A DNA stretch of 14,055 bases from Candidatus Dormiibacter sp. (lineage in GTDB: Bacteria; Chloroflexota; Dormibacteria; UBA8260). The translations under genes and the position numbers were made by a program. Below, in pieces: positions 1 to 8,331 of the stretch. Every line of letters begins with the position of its first letter. Position 1 is the stretch's first letter. The notes below the pieces were generated by a model. The model was not told the DNA's origin. It saw only the letters and a program-made list of their open reading frames with translations, and did not search any database. The DNA lies in NCBI GenBank assembly GCA_025450495.1, contig JANWHI010000025.1, positions 1-14,055 of the forward strand, in the 5' to 3' direction.

Positions 1-9
1 CGTGCGCGC

Positions 10-29
10 CGCCCCGTCCTCACGGGGCG
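10..29 (-). terminator. Hairpin after the RsbW-like gene
   Basis: A perfect 8-bp inverted repeat (10-17 with 22-29, 4-nt loop) begins 7 nt beyond the TGA of the RsbW-like gene in its direction of transcription. Its stem is very GC-rich, and no T-tract follows on either strand. Position and stability suggest a transcription terminator or an mRNA 3'-end stabiliser. The lack of a U-run makes a classical intrinsic terminator uncertain. Confidence 0.5.
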
Positions 30-35
30 TCCCGG

Positions 36-515
36 TCACGAAGCCTTGTATTTCGTCAGCCGGACGCGCAGACCGCCGGTGCGTTCGTCGACCCGGTAGC
101 TGTGGTCGTCGACGAACAGCCCCATGAGCTGGAGCGCAAGGTCGGTCGCCGCAGCCACCTCCTGGCGCTCACGCTCCACCGCCCGCACCGCCACCCGCCG
201 TCTGGCCGCGGCCGCCTGGGCCACCACCTCGCGCGCGCAGCTGCTCTGCACCTGCACCTCGAGGCGCTCGCCCTCGACGATGAAGGTCAACCGGATCTGA
301 CCCACCCCGACGCCGCCCACCCGCGCTGTGCAGGCAAGGGCGTTCTCGCACGCCTGGGCGACCGCGATGGTGAGGTCGTGCACCGCTTCGACGTCGAAAC
401 CCGCCACCACGGCAAAGGCCGAGGCCGCGCGCTTGGCGACGACGATGTATGCGGGGTCGGCTGGCAGACGGAGCTCAGACGTGGTCCGTGTCATCCCAGG
501 TGAGAAATACCCCAT
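36..515 (-). CDS. RsbW/SpoIIAB-like anti-sigma HATPase-fold protein, degenerate
   Basis: This resembles the small GHKL-fold proteins (RsbW, SpoIIAB, COG2172) that bind a sigma factor and phosphorylate an anti-anti-sigma partner in the cytoplasm. The N-terminal LRLPADPAY stretch, the helix ending QACENAL (residues 54-60), and the C-terminal GGLRVRLTK strand match the fold. Key ATP-site residues look altered. The usual E-A-x-x-N of the N box reads Q-A-C-E-N, and the expected D-x-G-x-G strand end reads VQSSC, so ATP binding or kinase activity may be lost. The chosen ATG at 515 lies 1 nt after the TGA of the upstream small gene, implying translational coupling and a protein of 159 aa. ATG 494 (152 aa) is equally plausible, and ATG 539 is possible; none has a clear Shine-Dalgarno. 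No sigma factor or PP2C phosphatase is visible, and the downstream neighbour lies outside the window. I am fairly sure of the fold and unsure of the activity. Confidence 0.78.
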   Translation of the reverse strand: MGYFSPGMTRTTSELRLPADPAYIVVAKRAASAFAVVAGFDVEAVHDLTIAVAQACENALACTARVGGVGVGQIRLTFIVEGERLEVQVQSSCAREVVAQAAAARRRVAVRAVERERQEVAAATDLALQLMGLFVDDHSYRVDERTGGLRVRLTKYKAS

Positions 516-516
516 A

Positions 517-711
517 TCAGCGCTGGTCAAACTGCTCATCCCCCGGTTTGCCGCCGGCCAGCAGGCGATCCGCGGCAGCCCGTCCCTCGGCGATCGCCTC
601 GTCGATCTCGGCGCCGGCCTGGCGCGCGCGCCGCTGCTCGGCGACGCGCCAGTACACGATCGCCCCACTCACGGCGGCGGCGGCGAGAAGCCCCTTACGA
701 CCGAATGGCAA
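517..711 (-). CDS. Small single-pass membrane protein, 64 aa
   Basis: I do not recognise the family. The protein has a short basic N-terminus (GRK), one hydrophobic segment at about residues 7-20, and then a charged, Ala/Glu/Arg-rich stretch likely to be a cytoplasmic helix. This suggests a single-pass inner-membrane anchor with its C-terminus inside the cell. The start is TTG, with AGGGAG about 13 nt upstream, which is rather far. The stop nearly abuts the ATG of the RsbW-like gene, so the two are probably co-translated and may act together, for example by placing the HATPase protein at the membrane; that is inference. The TTG start and small size leave real doubt, but the sensible topology and the tight junction argue for a true gene. 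Confidence 0.6.
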   Translation of the reverse strand: MPFGRKGLLAAAAVSGAIVYWRVAEQRRARQAGAEIDEAIAEGRAAADRLLAGGKPGDEQFDQR

Positions 712-747
712 GTGCAGAATCGAGCTCCCTAACTGGCTGAGCCGCGA

Positions 748-1044
748 TTATCGGCGACCAGGGCGGCGCGGGGCGGCAAGGATCAGACCCCCGGCCTCGA
801 CCAGGGCGATGCCGCCCGCATCAGCAAGAGGGTGGACGGCGCCCACGGTGGGCCCGCCTTGGCCGCCGAGGGCGAGCAGCTCAGCGCCAAGCAAACCCAT
901 CGCTGCACAGACCACCGCAAGCAGGTAGTTGCCGCGATGCGGGACCAGCACCCGGGTCAGTTGAGCGCCGATGGCCACGATCAACGCGGCGAGGACGATG
1001 CCCGGGCTCACCCGGTGCAGCCTAGAGGAGGAGGACGATGACAC
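748..1044 (-). CDS. Small two-pass membrane protein, hypothetical
   Basis: This is a 98-aa protein of unknown family. It has hydrophobic segments at about residues 14-33 and 40-59, joined by a short basic loop (VPHRGN). A glycine-rich region and a third moderately hydrophobic stretch (about residues 76-89) follow, before an Arg-rich C-terminus. The GTG at 1044 gives the longest form, with a serine-run N-terminus and no evident ribosome site. The GTG at 1011 (87 aa) has AGG at 9 nt and starts just before the first membrane segment, so it may be the true start. The gene sits 36 bp upstream of the 64-aa membrane protein gene on the same strand. The three genes downstream of aspS probably form one transcription unit. 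No function can be assigned. Confidence 0.62.
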   Translation of the reverse strand: MSSSSSSRLHRVSPGIVLAALIVAIGAQLTRVLVPHRGNYLLAVVCAAMGLLGAELLALGGQGGPTVGAVHPLADAGGIALVEAGGLILAAPRRPGRR

Positions 1045-1234
1045 CCCGGCATGGCCGCGCCGTCGAGGGGCTGAGCCCGATTGACAAGGTGGGATCCCGC
1101 ACGGCGCCTTCCCCCATCCACGCGCTCGGGTGCGGAGGCTCGGGGTCCAGCGAACGAATATGAGGTTCCCGATGCGTTTGATGTTGGTCCAGCCGCATCT
1201 GTGGACGACTGCGACCAGCCGGGTGCCGCAGACG

Positions 1235-1240
1235 ATCCTA
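1235..1240 (-). promoter_or_regulatory. Candidate -10 box for the small membrane-protein genes
   Basis: The minus strand reads TAGGAT here, 17 bp past the aspS stop codon. A TTGAGC lies 15 bp upstream, overlapping the end of aspS. The -10 match is moderate and the spacer short, so this is a weak candidate for a promoter driving the two small membrane genes and the RsbW-like gene. The rest of the 213-bp gap between aspS and the 98-aa gene shows no tRNA, convincing terminator or small ORF; it holds only an 11-bp palindrome at 1068-1078. Confidence 0.25.
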
Positions 1241-1257
1241 CCGCACGGTCGCCGAGC

Positions 1258-3071
1258 TCAACCCTCGTCGTCGTGTGACATTTCCGCGCGCAATGGCGCG
1301 GCCGGCGACGCCGGTCGCGGCTGCAGGCCGAGCTCGGCCAGCTGGTCTGCATCGACGGGGGCCGGGGCACCGGTCATCGGCTCCTGGGCCTGCTGGTTCT
1401 TGGGAAAGGCGATGACGTCGCGGATGTTCTCCTCGCCGAGCCCCTCCATCACCAACCGCTCGACGCCCGCGGCGAAACCGCCGTGCGGTGGCACGCCGTA
1501 CTCGAAGGCTTCGAGCAGGAAGCCGAACTTGTGCTGCGCGGATTCGGCGTCGATGCCCATGGCCGCAAAGACGCGCTCCTGGATGGCGGGGTCGGTGATG
1601 CGGATGCTGCCGCTGCCGATCTCACGGCCGTTGAGAACGATGTCGTAGGCTCGCGACCTGATCCGCAGCGGGTCGGTCTCGAGCAGGTCGACATCCTCGC
1701 TGTGGGCCATGGTGAACGGGTGATGCAGCGGCGTCACCGCACCGGACTCCTCGTTGCGTTCGAACATGGGGAAGTCGGTCACCCAGATCATCGCCATCCG
1801 CTCGGGGTCGGCAAGCCCGCGTTCGTGCCCGAGATGACTGCGCAGCGCGCCAAGGGCGGCGCCGACAACCGCGCGGCGGTCGGCCACCATCAGCACCGCG
1901 TCTCCGACGGCTGCGCCGCTGATGTCCCCGATGACGCTGAGCTCGGCACTGCTGAAGAACTTGGCGATGCCGCTCTCCCAGCCATCCTCGCGACGCCACA
2001 GGTAGGCGAGGCCGCGGGCCTTGAAGGTACGCACCACGTCCAGCAGCCGACCCTCTAGCTCGCTGCGGGTCAGGTCAGCCCCGCCCGGGACGGCGATCCC
2101 CTTGACCACGCCACCCGCGGCCACGGCGTCGGCGAACACGCGAAAGCCGCAGTTGCGTGCCATGTCGGTGAGGTCGCGCAACTCCAGCCCGAAGCGCACA
2201 TCCGGCTTGTCGACGCCGTAGCGATCCATGGCCTCGTGCCAGGTGAGTCGCGGGAAAGGAGTTGTGATGCTGCCGCGGAAACCGCTGGCCACCCACGCAG
2301 TCGATATGGCTCGCTCCAGGACGCTGAAGACGTCCTCCTCGTCGACGAACGACATCTCGATGTCGAGCTGGGTGAACTCCGGCTGGCGGTCGGCGCGGAG
2401 ATCCTCGTCGCGCATGCAGCGCGCGATCTGGAAGTAGCGGTCGAGCCCGGCCACCATGCACAGCTGCTTGTAGAGCTGCGGCGATTGCGGAAGCGCATAG
2501 AAGCTGCCGTGCTGCAGGCGGCTCGGCACCAGGTAGTCGCGCGCCCCCTCGGGCGTGGCCCGGATCATCATCGGTGTCTCGATCTCGGTGAAATCCATCT
2601 CCCCCATCACGCTGCGCAGCGCCGCGATGAACCGCGCCCGGCTGCGCAGGTTGCGCTGCAGACGAGGGCGGCGCAGGTCGAGATAGCGATGGCGCAGCCG
2701 CAGTGTCTCGTCGACCTCGGTGTCCTCGTTGACGGGAAACGGCGGCGTCCGCGCCACCGAGAGCACCTCACAGTCGTCAGCGGCGAGCTCGACCTCGCCG
2801 GTGCCCAGCCGCGGGTTGACGTTCTGCGGCTCACGATGGCGGAGCTGCCCGCGTACCCGCAGGACGTACTCGAGCCGCACGCCCTGGATCGCCTGGTGCG
2901 CCCGCGGGGCCGTCTGCGGGTTGATGACCACCTGGAGGATGCCGGTGTGGTCACGGAGGTCGAGGAAGACCAGCCCGCCGTGGTCGCGGCGGCGATCGAC
3001 CCAGCCGTAGACGGTCACGGTCGTGCCAGCGTCGCCGCCGCGCGGGATCCCGCAACCGGTGCGCTCGACGC

Positions 3072-3075
<4 letters not shown>
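1258..3075 (-). CDS. aspS: Aspartyl-tRNA synthetase, bacterial type
   Basis: This class IIb synthetase attaches aspartate to tRNA-Asp in the cytoplasm. At 605 aa it is full length. The order is an N-terminal OB-fold anticodon-binding domain (about 1-110), the catalytic core with TPEGARDY (174-181), QSPQLYKQ (197-204) and motif 2 RDEDLRADRQPEF (222-234), the bacterial GAD insertion (about 285-410), HHPFTMAH (451-458), and motif 3 with GVERLVM (537-543). His32 in the RRRDHGG loop is the residue linked to non-discriminating AspRS, which also charges tRNA-Asn for GatCAB. The residue before motif 2 RDED is Met, where Phe is usual. The GTG start overlaps the hisS stop as GTGA, so translation is coupled and no separate promoter is needed. 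The adjacent hisS-aspS order is widespread in bacteria. Confidence 0.98.
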
Positions 3076-4343
<1,268 letters not shown>

Positions 4344-4352
4344 GGCCGCCCG

Positions 4353-4358
4353 AGTGTA
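4353..4358 (-). promoter_or_regulatory. -10 box of a probable leaderless hisS promoter
   Basis: The minus strand reads TACACT, 9 nt before the hisS ATG. This would place transcription start within a few nucleotides of the start codon. No Shine-Dalgarno could fit in such a leader, and no good -35 box is seen. A 5-bp inverted repeat with a 4-nt loop (4363-4376) lies in the would-be spacer and could be an operator. The same arrangement, with similar flanking sequence, precedes proS. Confidence 0.55.
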
Positions 4359-4454
4359 CCGGCGCCTCTGCAGGCGACGGACCCGATGGGCTCGGTGCTG
4401 CCTCACCCCAGCGACCCGCGGCCACAGGAGCCCGGCCAAGGCTGGAGACGAAGA

Positions 4455-4570
4455 GGGGCGGGCGGCGTCGCGAAGGGAGCATCCGCAGCCGCGCGGAGAC
4501 CCACTCGGCGCAGCCGAGGGGCTCCGCAGCGATCAGCGAGGACAGCGACCGAAGCGATGCCGCCCGCCCC
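4455..4570. repeat. Large structured inverted-repeat element between relA and hisS
   Basis: The 17-nt arms 4455-4471 and 4554-4570 are complementary except at 4467/4558, which is G-U in plus-strand RNA and A-C in minus-strand RNA. Nested inside is a 15-bp hairpin (4493-4527): 6 bp, an A bulge, 3 bp, an A bulge, 6 bp, and a GCA triloop. The octamer TCCGCAGC occurs at 4482-4489 and again at 4523-4530, so the segment GCGGA (4493-4497) can pair with either copy and two exclusive folds are possible. AGCGA recurs at 4528, 4535, 4544 and 4553. The element starts 10 nt after the relA stop. It may be an unusual relA terminator, a structured RNA, or a dispersed palindromic repeat. The strand is unresolved. 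The remaining gap to hisS (4344-4454) shows only the promoter. Confidence 0.6.
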
Positions 4571-4580
4571 GGCTTGGTCG

Positions 4581-6722
4581 CTACACCGCCTCGCGCGCCA
4601 CCGTGTGGACGTCGCGCACCCCTTCGAGGCGCTCCAGCAGGCGGCTCAGCTGGGTCAGGTTGGCGATCTCGACGATGGTGGAGATCACCGCGGTACGGTC
4701 GTCATACACCTGCACATCGGCGCCTGACAGGTTGATCTTCGACTCGGCGATAACCGCGGCGATGTCACGGAGCAGGCCGGTGCGGTCCCACGCCTCGATC
4801 TTGATGTTGACCGGGTACACCTGCGAGTTGCCACGCTCCCACTCGACCTCGACGATGCGGTCGGGGTCGGCCGCGTTGCGCACGTTGACGCAGTCGGCCC
4901 GGTGGACGGTGACACCCTTGCCTCGCGTGATGTATCCGCGGATGCTGTCGCCGGCGAGCGGCTTGCAGCACTGTGCCAGGGTGGTGAGCATGTCGGTCAT
5001 GCCATGCACGCGCACGTGGCCGTTGGCCACAGGGCTTGCGCTGATCAGGGGGATGCCGAGGACCATCGTCTCGCTGGCCTGATCAGGTGACTCGCGGTCG
5101 CTGTAGCGCAGCACGGCGCCGCGGGCGCTGACGTCGCCGTAGCCGAGGGCGGCGAGGAAGTCGTCGGTCGTCGCGTACTTGAAGTCCTCGGCCAGCTCGA
5201 GCAGGCGCTCTTCCCTGAGCGAGCTCAGCGCCTGCTGGCGCAGCCGGCGGAACTCCTTGTCGAGCTGTTCGCGGCCCTTCTGGATGTTCTCCTCGCGGCG
5301 CTCCTTCTTGAACCAGCTGCGGATCTTCTCGCGAGCGCTGCTGGTCTTGACGAAGTTGAGCCAGTCTCGGCTGGGCGCGTGGGCTCCCTTGGTGGTCAGC
5401 ACCTCGACGATGTCGCCGTGCTGAAGGCGGTAGTCGAGCGGCACCATGCGGCTGTTGACCTTGGCGCCGATGCAGTGGTGGCCGACATCGGTGTGCACGC
5501 GGTAGGCGAAGTCCACCGGGGTGCTGCCCATCGGCAGCGAGCGCACGTCGCCCTTGGGGGTGAACACGAAGACCTCGTCCTGGAAGATGTCGACCTTGAC
5601 GGTGTCGACGAACGCCTCGGCGTCGAGCACCTCCTTCTGCCAGTCCATGAGCAGGCGCAGCCAGCCGTAGCGCTCGTCGAAGCGCGTCTGCTGGGCACCC
5701 TCCTTGTAGTGCCAATGGGCGGCGATGCCGTACTCGGCGGTGATGTGCATCTCCTGAGTGCGGATCTGCACCTCCATCGGCTCGCCGGTGTGCGAGACCA
5801 CAGTGGTGTGCAGCGACTGGTAGCCGTTGCCCTTGGGCATGGCGACGTAGTCCTTGAAGCGTCCTGGGATCGGTTTCCACAGTGAGTGCACCGTGCCCAG
5901 CGCGCCGTAGCAGTCCTTGATGCTGTCGACGAGGATGCGCAGCGCGATCAGGTCGTAGATCTCATCGAAGTCCTTGTGGGTCCGTTCCATCTTGTCGTGG
6001 ATGCTGTAGATGTGCTTGGGTCGGCCGGAGATCTCCGCGCTGATGCCGAGGCGCTCGAACTCGCGTTCAAGGATCTCGGTGACGTCCCGGACGAAGGTTC
6101 CGCGCTCCGCGGCGGCCTTGCTGACCTTGGCTGCGACCGCGTGGTAGTTGTCGGGGTCGAGCTGCGCGAACGCGAGATCCTCGAGCTCGCCCTTGACCTG
6201 CCAGATTCCGAGCCGATGGGCCAGCGGTGCGTAGATGTCGAGCGTCTCGCGCGAGATGCGCTGGCGCCGCTCCTCGTTGTGGGCGCCGACGGTGCGCATG
6301 TTGTGCAGCCTGTCGCCGAGCTTGATGAGCACGACCCGGATGTCCTCGGCCATGGCGACGAGCATCTTGCGGATGTTCTCGGCCTGGGCCTGCTCGCGGG
6401 TGTGGACGTGGATCTTGCCCAGCTTGGTGACCCCGTCGACAAGCTTGGCCACGTGGGCGCCGAATTCGTCGCGCAGCTGCTCGCGGGTGACCTCGGTGTC
6501 CTCGACGGTGTCGTGGAGCAGGGCGGCGACCAGGGTGTCGGCGTCCAGGCCAAGGTCGGCGAGGATCGCGGCCACAGCCAGGGGATGGGTGACGTATGGC
6601 TCACCGCTGAGCCGCGATTGCCCCTCATGAGCGTGCTCGGCCAGCGCGTAGGCGCGGCACAACACCTCGCGTTCCTCGTCGCGGAGGTACGCCGTCCTGG
6701 AGAGGAGCTCGTCGATCGCCAT
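4581..6722 (-). CDS. relA: Bifunctional (p)ppGpp synthetase/hydrolase (Rel)
   Basis: This is the stringent-response enzyme. It makes (p)ppGpp from ATP and GTP/GDP on ribosomes stalled with uncharged tRNA, and hydrolyses it otherwise. The 713-aa protein is full length. It has an HD hydrolase domain (LHDTVEDT 69-76; GDRLHNMRT 136-144), then a synthetase domain with RFKDY (288-292) and NGYQSLHTT (299-307). A TGS domain follows (about 381-440), then a helical region, the CC motif of the zinc-finger domain (585-586) and a C-terminal ACT domain (about 638-713). The RxKD form of the synthetase loop and the intact HD motif mark a bifunctional Rel rather than a synthetase-only RelA. ATG 6722 gives the usual N-terminus MAIDELL; ATG 6734 is a near alternative. 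proS ends 68 bp upstream and no clear promoter lies between them, so readthrough from proS is likely. Confidence 0.97.
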   Translation of the reverse strand: MAIDELLSRTAYLRDEEREVLCRAYALAEHAHEGQSRLSGEPYVTHPLAVAAILADLGLDADTLVAALLHDTVEDTEVTREQLRDEFGAHVAKLVDGVTKLGKIHVHTREQAQAENIRKMLVAMAEDIRVVLIKLGDRLHNMRTVGAHNEERRQRISRETLDIYAPLAHRLGIWQVKGELEDLAFAQLDPDNYHAVAAKVSKAAAERGTFVRDVTEILEREFERLGISAEISGRPKHIYSIHDKMERTHKDFDEIYDLIALRILVDSIKDCYGALGTVHSLWKPIPGRFKDYVAMPKGNGYQSLHTTVVSHTGEPMEVQIRTQEMHITAEYGIAAHWHYKEGAQQTRFDERYGWLRLLMDWQKEVLDAEAFVDTVKVDIFQDEVFVFTPKGDVRSLPMGSTPVDFAYRVHTDVGHHCIGAKVNSRMVPLDYRLQHGDIVEVLTTKGAHAPSRDWLNFVKTSSAREKIRSWFKKERREENIQKGREQLDKEFRRLRQQALSSLREERLLELAEDFKYATTDDFLAALGYGDVSARGAVLRYSDRESPDQASETMVLGIPLISASPVANGHVRVHGMTDMLTTLAQCCKPLAGDSIRGYITRGKGVTVHRADCVNVRNAADPDRIVEVEWERGNSQVYPVNIKIEAWDRTGLLRDIAAVIAESKINLSGADVQVYDDRTAVISTIVEIANLTQLSRLLERLEGVRDVHTVAREAV

Positions 6723-6790
6723 CGCCCTGACCATGGTACCCGTGAAGTGGCGAATTCGAACTCGCGCGACCACTCCGCCCGCGGGTTGTG

Positions 6791-8245
6791 TCAGTAGGCG
6801 CGGGCGATCAGCGCGACGAGCTCCGCAGGCTGCCCACACACCAGGCACGGCCGTCCGTCGCCGCTGCGGTCAGCGCGGAGGATGCGCACGGTGGCGGCGT
6901 GCACCGCCGCCTTGACCCCGGTCTCGCACTCCGGCCGGTCACAGAACGGTGCGCTGGCGAAGACCGGCCGCTCCGCGAAGGCGGCGACCAGCTCGTCGAT
7001 GGTGGCGACGTCGACGCTGCCCTCGTCGAGCTGGCGCTGCGCCCGCGCCCGAATGGCCAGCTGCGCCTCGTCGAGCATCGCCGTCAGGCGGCCCCCGAGG
7101 CCATCGAGCGGCACCAGGCTCTCCTCGGCGTCGACCCGGCGCACCACGGTGACGTTGCCAGCGGCCAGGTCCTTGGCGCCGACGGTGACGCGCAGCGGCA
7201 CGCCGCGCAGCTCCCAGTGGGCGAACTTCTCGCCGGGACGCATCCCCTCGCGGCGGTCGACGCGGACCCGGACGTCGGGTCCGGCCTCGCGTTCGATCCG
7301 CGTGCAGGCGTCCTCGACCTGACGCACAGCGTCATCGTCCCCGCTGCGCGCGATCGGCACCACCACCACCTGGATGGGCGCGACCCGAGGTGGGATGACC
7401 AGGCCCGCCTCGTCGCCGTGGGCCATGATGAGTCCGCCGATGATCCTGGTCGACAGACCCCACGAGGTCTGGAATGGATGCTGCAGTGTGTTGCCGCGGT
7501 CGCTGTACTGAATGCCGTACGCGGTGGTGAAGTTCTGCGCCAGGTGGTGCGATGTGCCCGACTGCAGGGCCCAGCCGTCCGACATCATCGCCTCGATGCT
7601 GAGGGTGTAGCGCGCGCCCGCGAACTTCTCGGATTCCGTCTTGCGGCCCTTGATCACCGGGATCGCCAGCCATTCCTCGGCGAGCTCGCGGTAGCACTCG
7701 AGCATGGTGTCCACCTCGGCGGTCGCCTCGGCGTCGGTCTCGTGGAAGGTGTGGCCCTCCTGCCAGAGGAACTCGGCGGTGCGCAGGAACAGCCGCGTGC
7801 GCTTCTCCCAGCGGGCGACGTTGACCCACTGGTTGATGAGCACCGGCAGGTCGCGCCAGGAGTGGATCCAGTCGGCGTACATCGAGCAGATGATCGTCTC
7901 GCTGGTCGGCCGGATCGCCAGCCGCTCCTCGAGGTGCCGGTTGCCGCCCTCGGTCACCCAGAAGACCTCGGGGGCGAACCCCTCGACGTGCTGAGCCTCC
8001 TTGGCCAGGTAGCTCTCGGGGATGAAAAGCGGGAAGTACATGTTCTCGTGGCCGGTGCGCTTGATCATGGCGTCCAGCGCGTCGCGGGTCCGCTCCCAGA
8101 GGGCGAAGCCGTACGGACGGATCACCATGCAGCCCTTGACCGGGGTGTAGTCGGCGAGCTCGGCGCGGCGCACCACGTCGACGTACCAGCGGTCGAAATC
8201 CTCGCTCTTCGAGGCGATCTGCTTGGGACTGCGCGCTGTGGCCAT
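6791..8245 (-). CDS. proS: Prolyl-tRNA synthetase, short eukaryote/archaeal type
   Basis: This class IIa synthetase charges tRNA-Pro. The 484-aa length, the absence of the bacterial editing (INS) domain and the C-terminal extension identify the eukaryote/archaeal-like (type 3) ProRS. Visible landmarks are RPTSET (112-117), motif 2 around RTAEFLWQEGHT (155-166), the STRIIGGLIMAHGD stretch of motif 3 (265-278), an anticodon-binding domain (about 290-400), and a zinc-type domain with Cys435, Cys440, Cys467 and Cys470. The chain ends in the conserved C-terminal Tyr. Lacking INS, it cannot clear Ala-tRNA-Pro in cis; a free editing protein elsewhere would be expected. ATG 8245 was chosen over the longer ORF because it gives the family N-terminus and lies 8 nt after a TATACT -10 box. 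It is divergent from the opuC operon. Confidence 0.97.
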   Translation of the reverse strand: MATARSPKQIASKSEDFDRWYVDVVRRAELADYTPVKGCMVIRPYGFALWERTRDALDAMIKRTGHENMYFPLFIPESYLAKEAQHVEGFAPEVFWVTEGGNRHLEERLAIRPTSETIICSMYADWIHSWRDLPVLINQWVNVARWEKRTRLFLRTAEFLWQEGHTFHETDAEATAEVDTMLECYRELAEEWLAIPVIKGRKTESEKFAGARYTLSIEAMMSDGWALQSGTSHHLAQNFTTAYGIQYSDRGNTLQHPFQTSWGLSTRIIGGLIMAHGDEAGLVIPPRVAPIQVVVVPIARSGDDDAVRQVEDACTRIEREAGPDVRVRVDRREGMRPGEKFAHWELRGVPLRVTVGAKDLAAGNVTVVRRVDAEESLVPLDGLGGRLTAMLDEAQLAIRARAQRQLDEGSVDVATIDELVAAFAERPVFASAPFCDRPECETGVKAAVHAATVRILRADRSGDGRPCLVCGQPAELVALIARAY

Positions 8246-8253
8246 GGCGGCCG

Positions 8254-8259
8254 AGTATA
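8254..8259 (-). promoter_or_regulatory. -10 box of a probable leaderless proS promoter
   Basis: The minus strand reads TATACT, a near-consensus -10 box, with only 8 nt between it and the proS ATG. This predicts transcription starting at or next to the start codon and an mRNA without a Shine-Dalgarno. The stretch from the box to the ATG closely matches that of hisS. No convincing -35 is present. It shares the 124-bp divergent region with the opuC promoter. Confidence 0.6.
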
Positions 8260-8325
8260 CGGACGGCTGTACGTGGCGCCGCCGCGGTCGCGCATCCACG
8301 CGTGCCCCTGACCGGCCGGCGCTCC

Positions 8326-8331
8326 TATACT
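8326..8331 (+). promoter_or_regulatory. -10 box of the opuC operon promoter
   Basis: TATACT on the plus strand lies 38 nt before the GTG of the first permease gene, leaving a leader of about 30 nt. That leader holds a GGAG ribosome site (8357-8360), 9 nt before the start codon. No good -35 box is seen at 16-18 bp upstream, so the promoter may need an activator. The box lies about 66 bp from the oppositely oriented proS -10. Confidence 0.5.

Noticed and set aside
1045..1257. Possible small RNA or tRNA in the aspS to 98-aa gene gap
   Set aside because: No cloverleaf, no strong stem and no terminator were found; only a weak -10-like box and an 11-bp palindrome, so no RNA gene is called.
4344..4439. 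N-terminal extension of HisRS by 32 residues
   Set aside because: The extension is Arg-rich and unlike the family. ATG 4343 gives the conserved N-terminus and sits at the right distance from a -10 box.
4441..4580. T-box riboswitch for hisS
   Set aside because: The minus strand carries AGTGGGTCTCCGCG, loosely like the T-box AGGGTGGNACCGCG, and TGGG would fit the C73 of tRNA-His. However, the match needs gaps and the sequence is locked in a perfect hairpin rather than a bulge. No Stem I/specifier loop is visible, and hisS seems to have a promoter downstream of it.
6745..6770. tRNA T-arm-like sequence (GTTCGAAT flanked by GCGA/TCGC) upstream of relA
   Set aside because: Only an isolated T-loop-like match. 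The 68-bp gap cannot hold a tRNA and no acceptor, D or anticodon arms are present.
6788..8311. 507-aa plus-strand open frame across proS
   Set aside because: It lies exactly antisense to proS, a securely identified gene. Its translation is rich in Arg, His, Asp and Gly without any recognisable domain, as expected from the opposite strand of GC-rich coding DNA.
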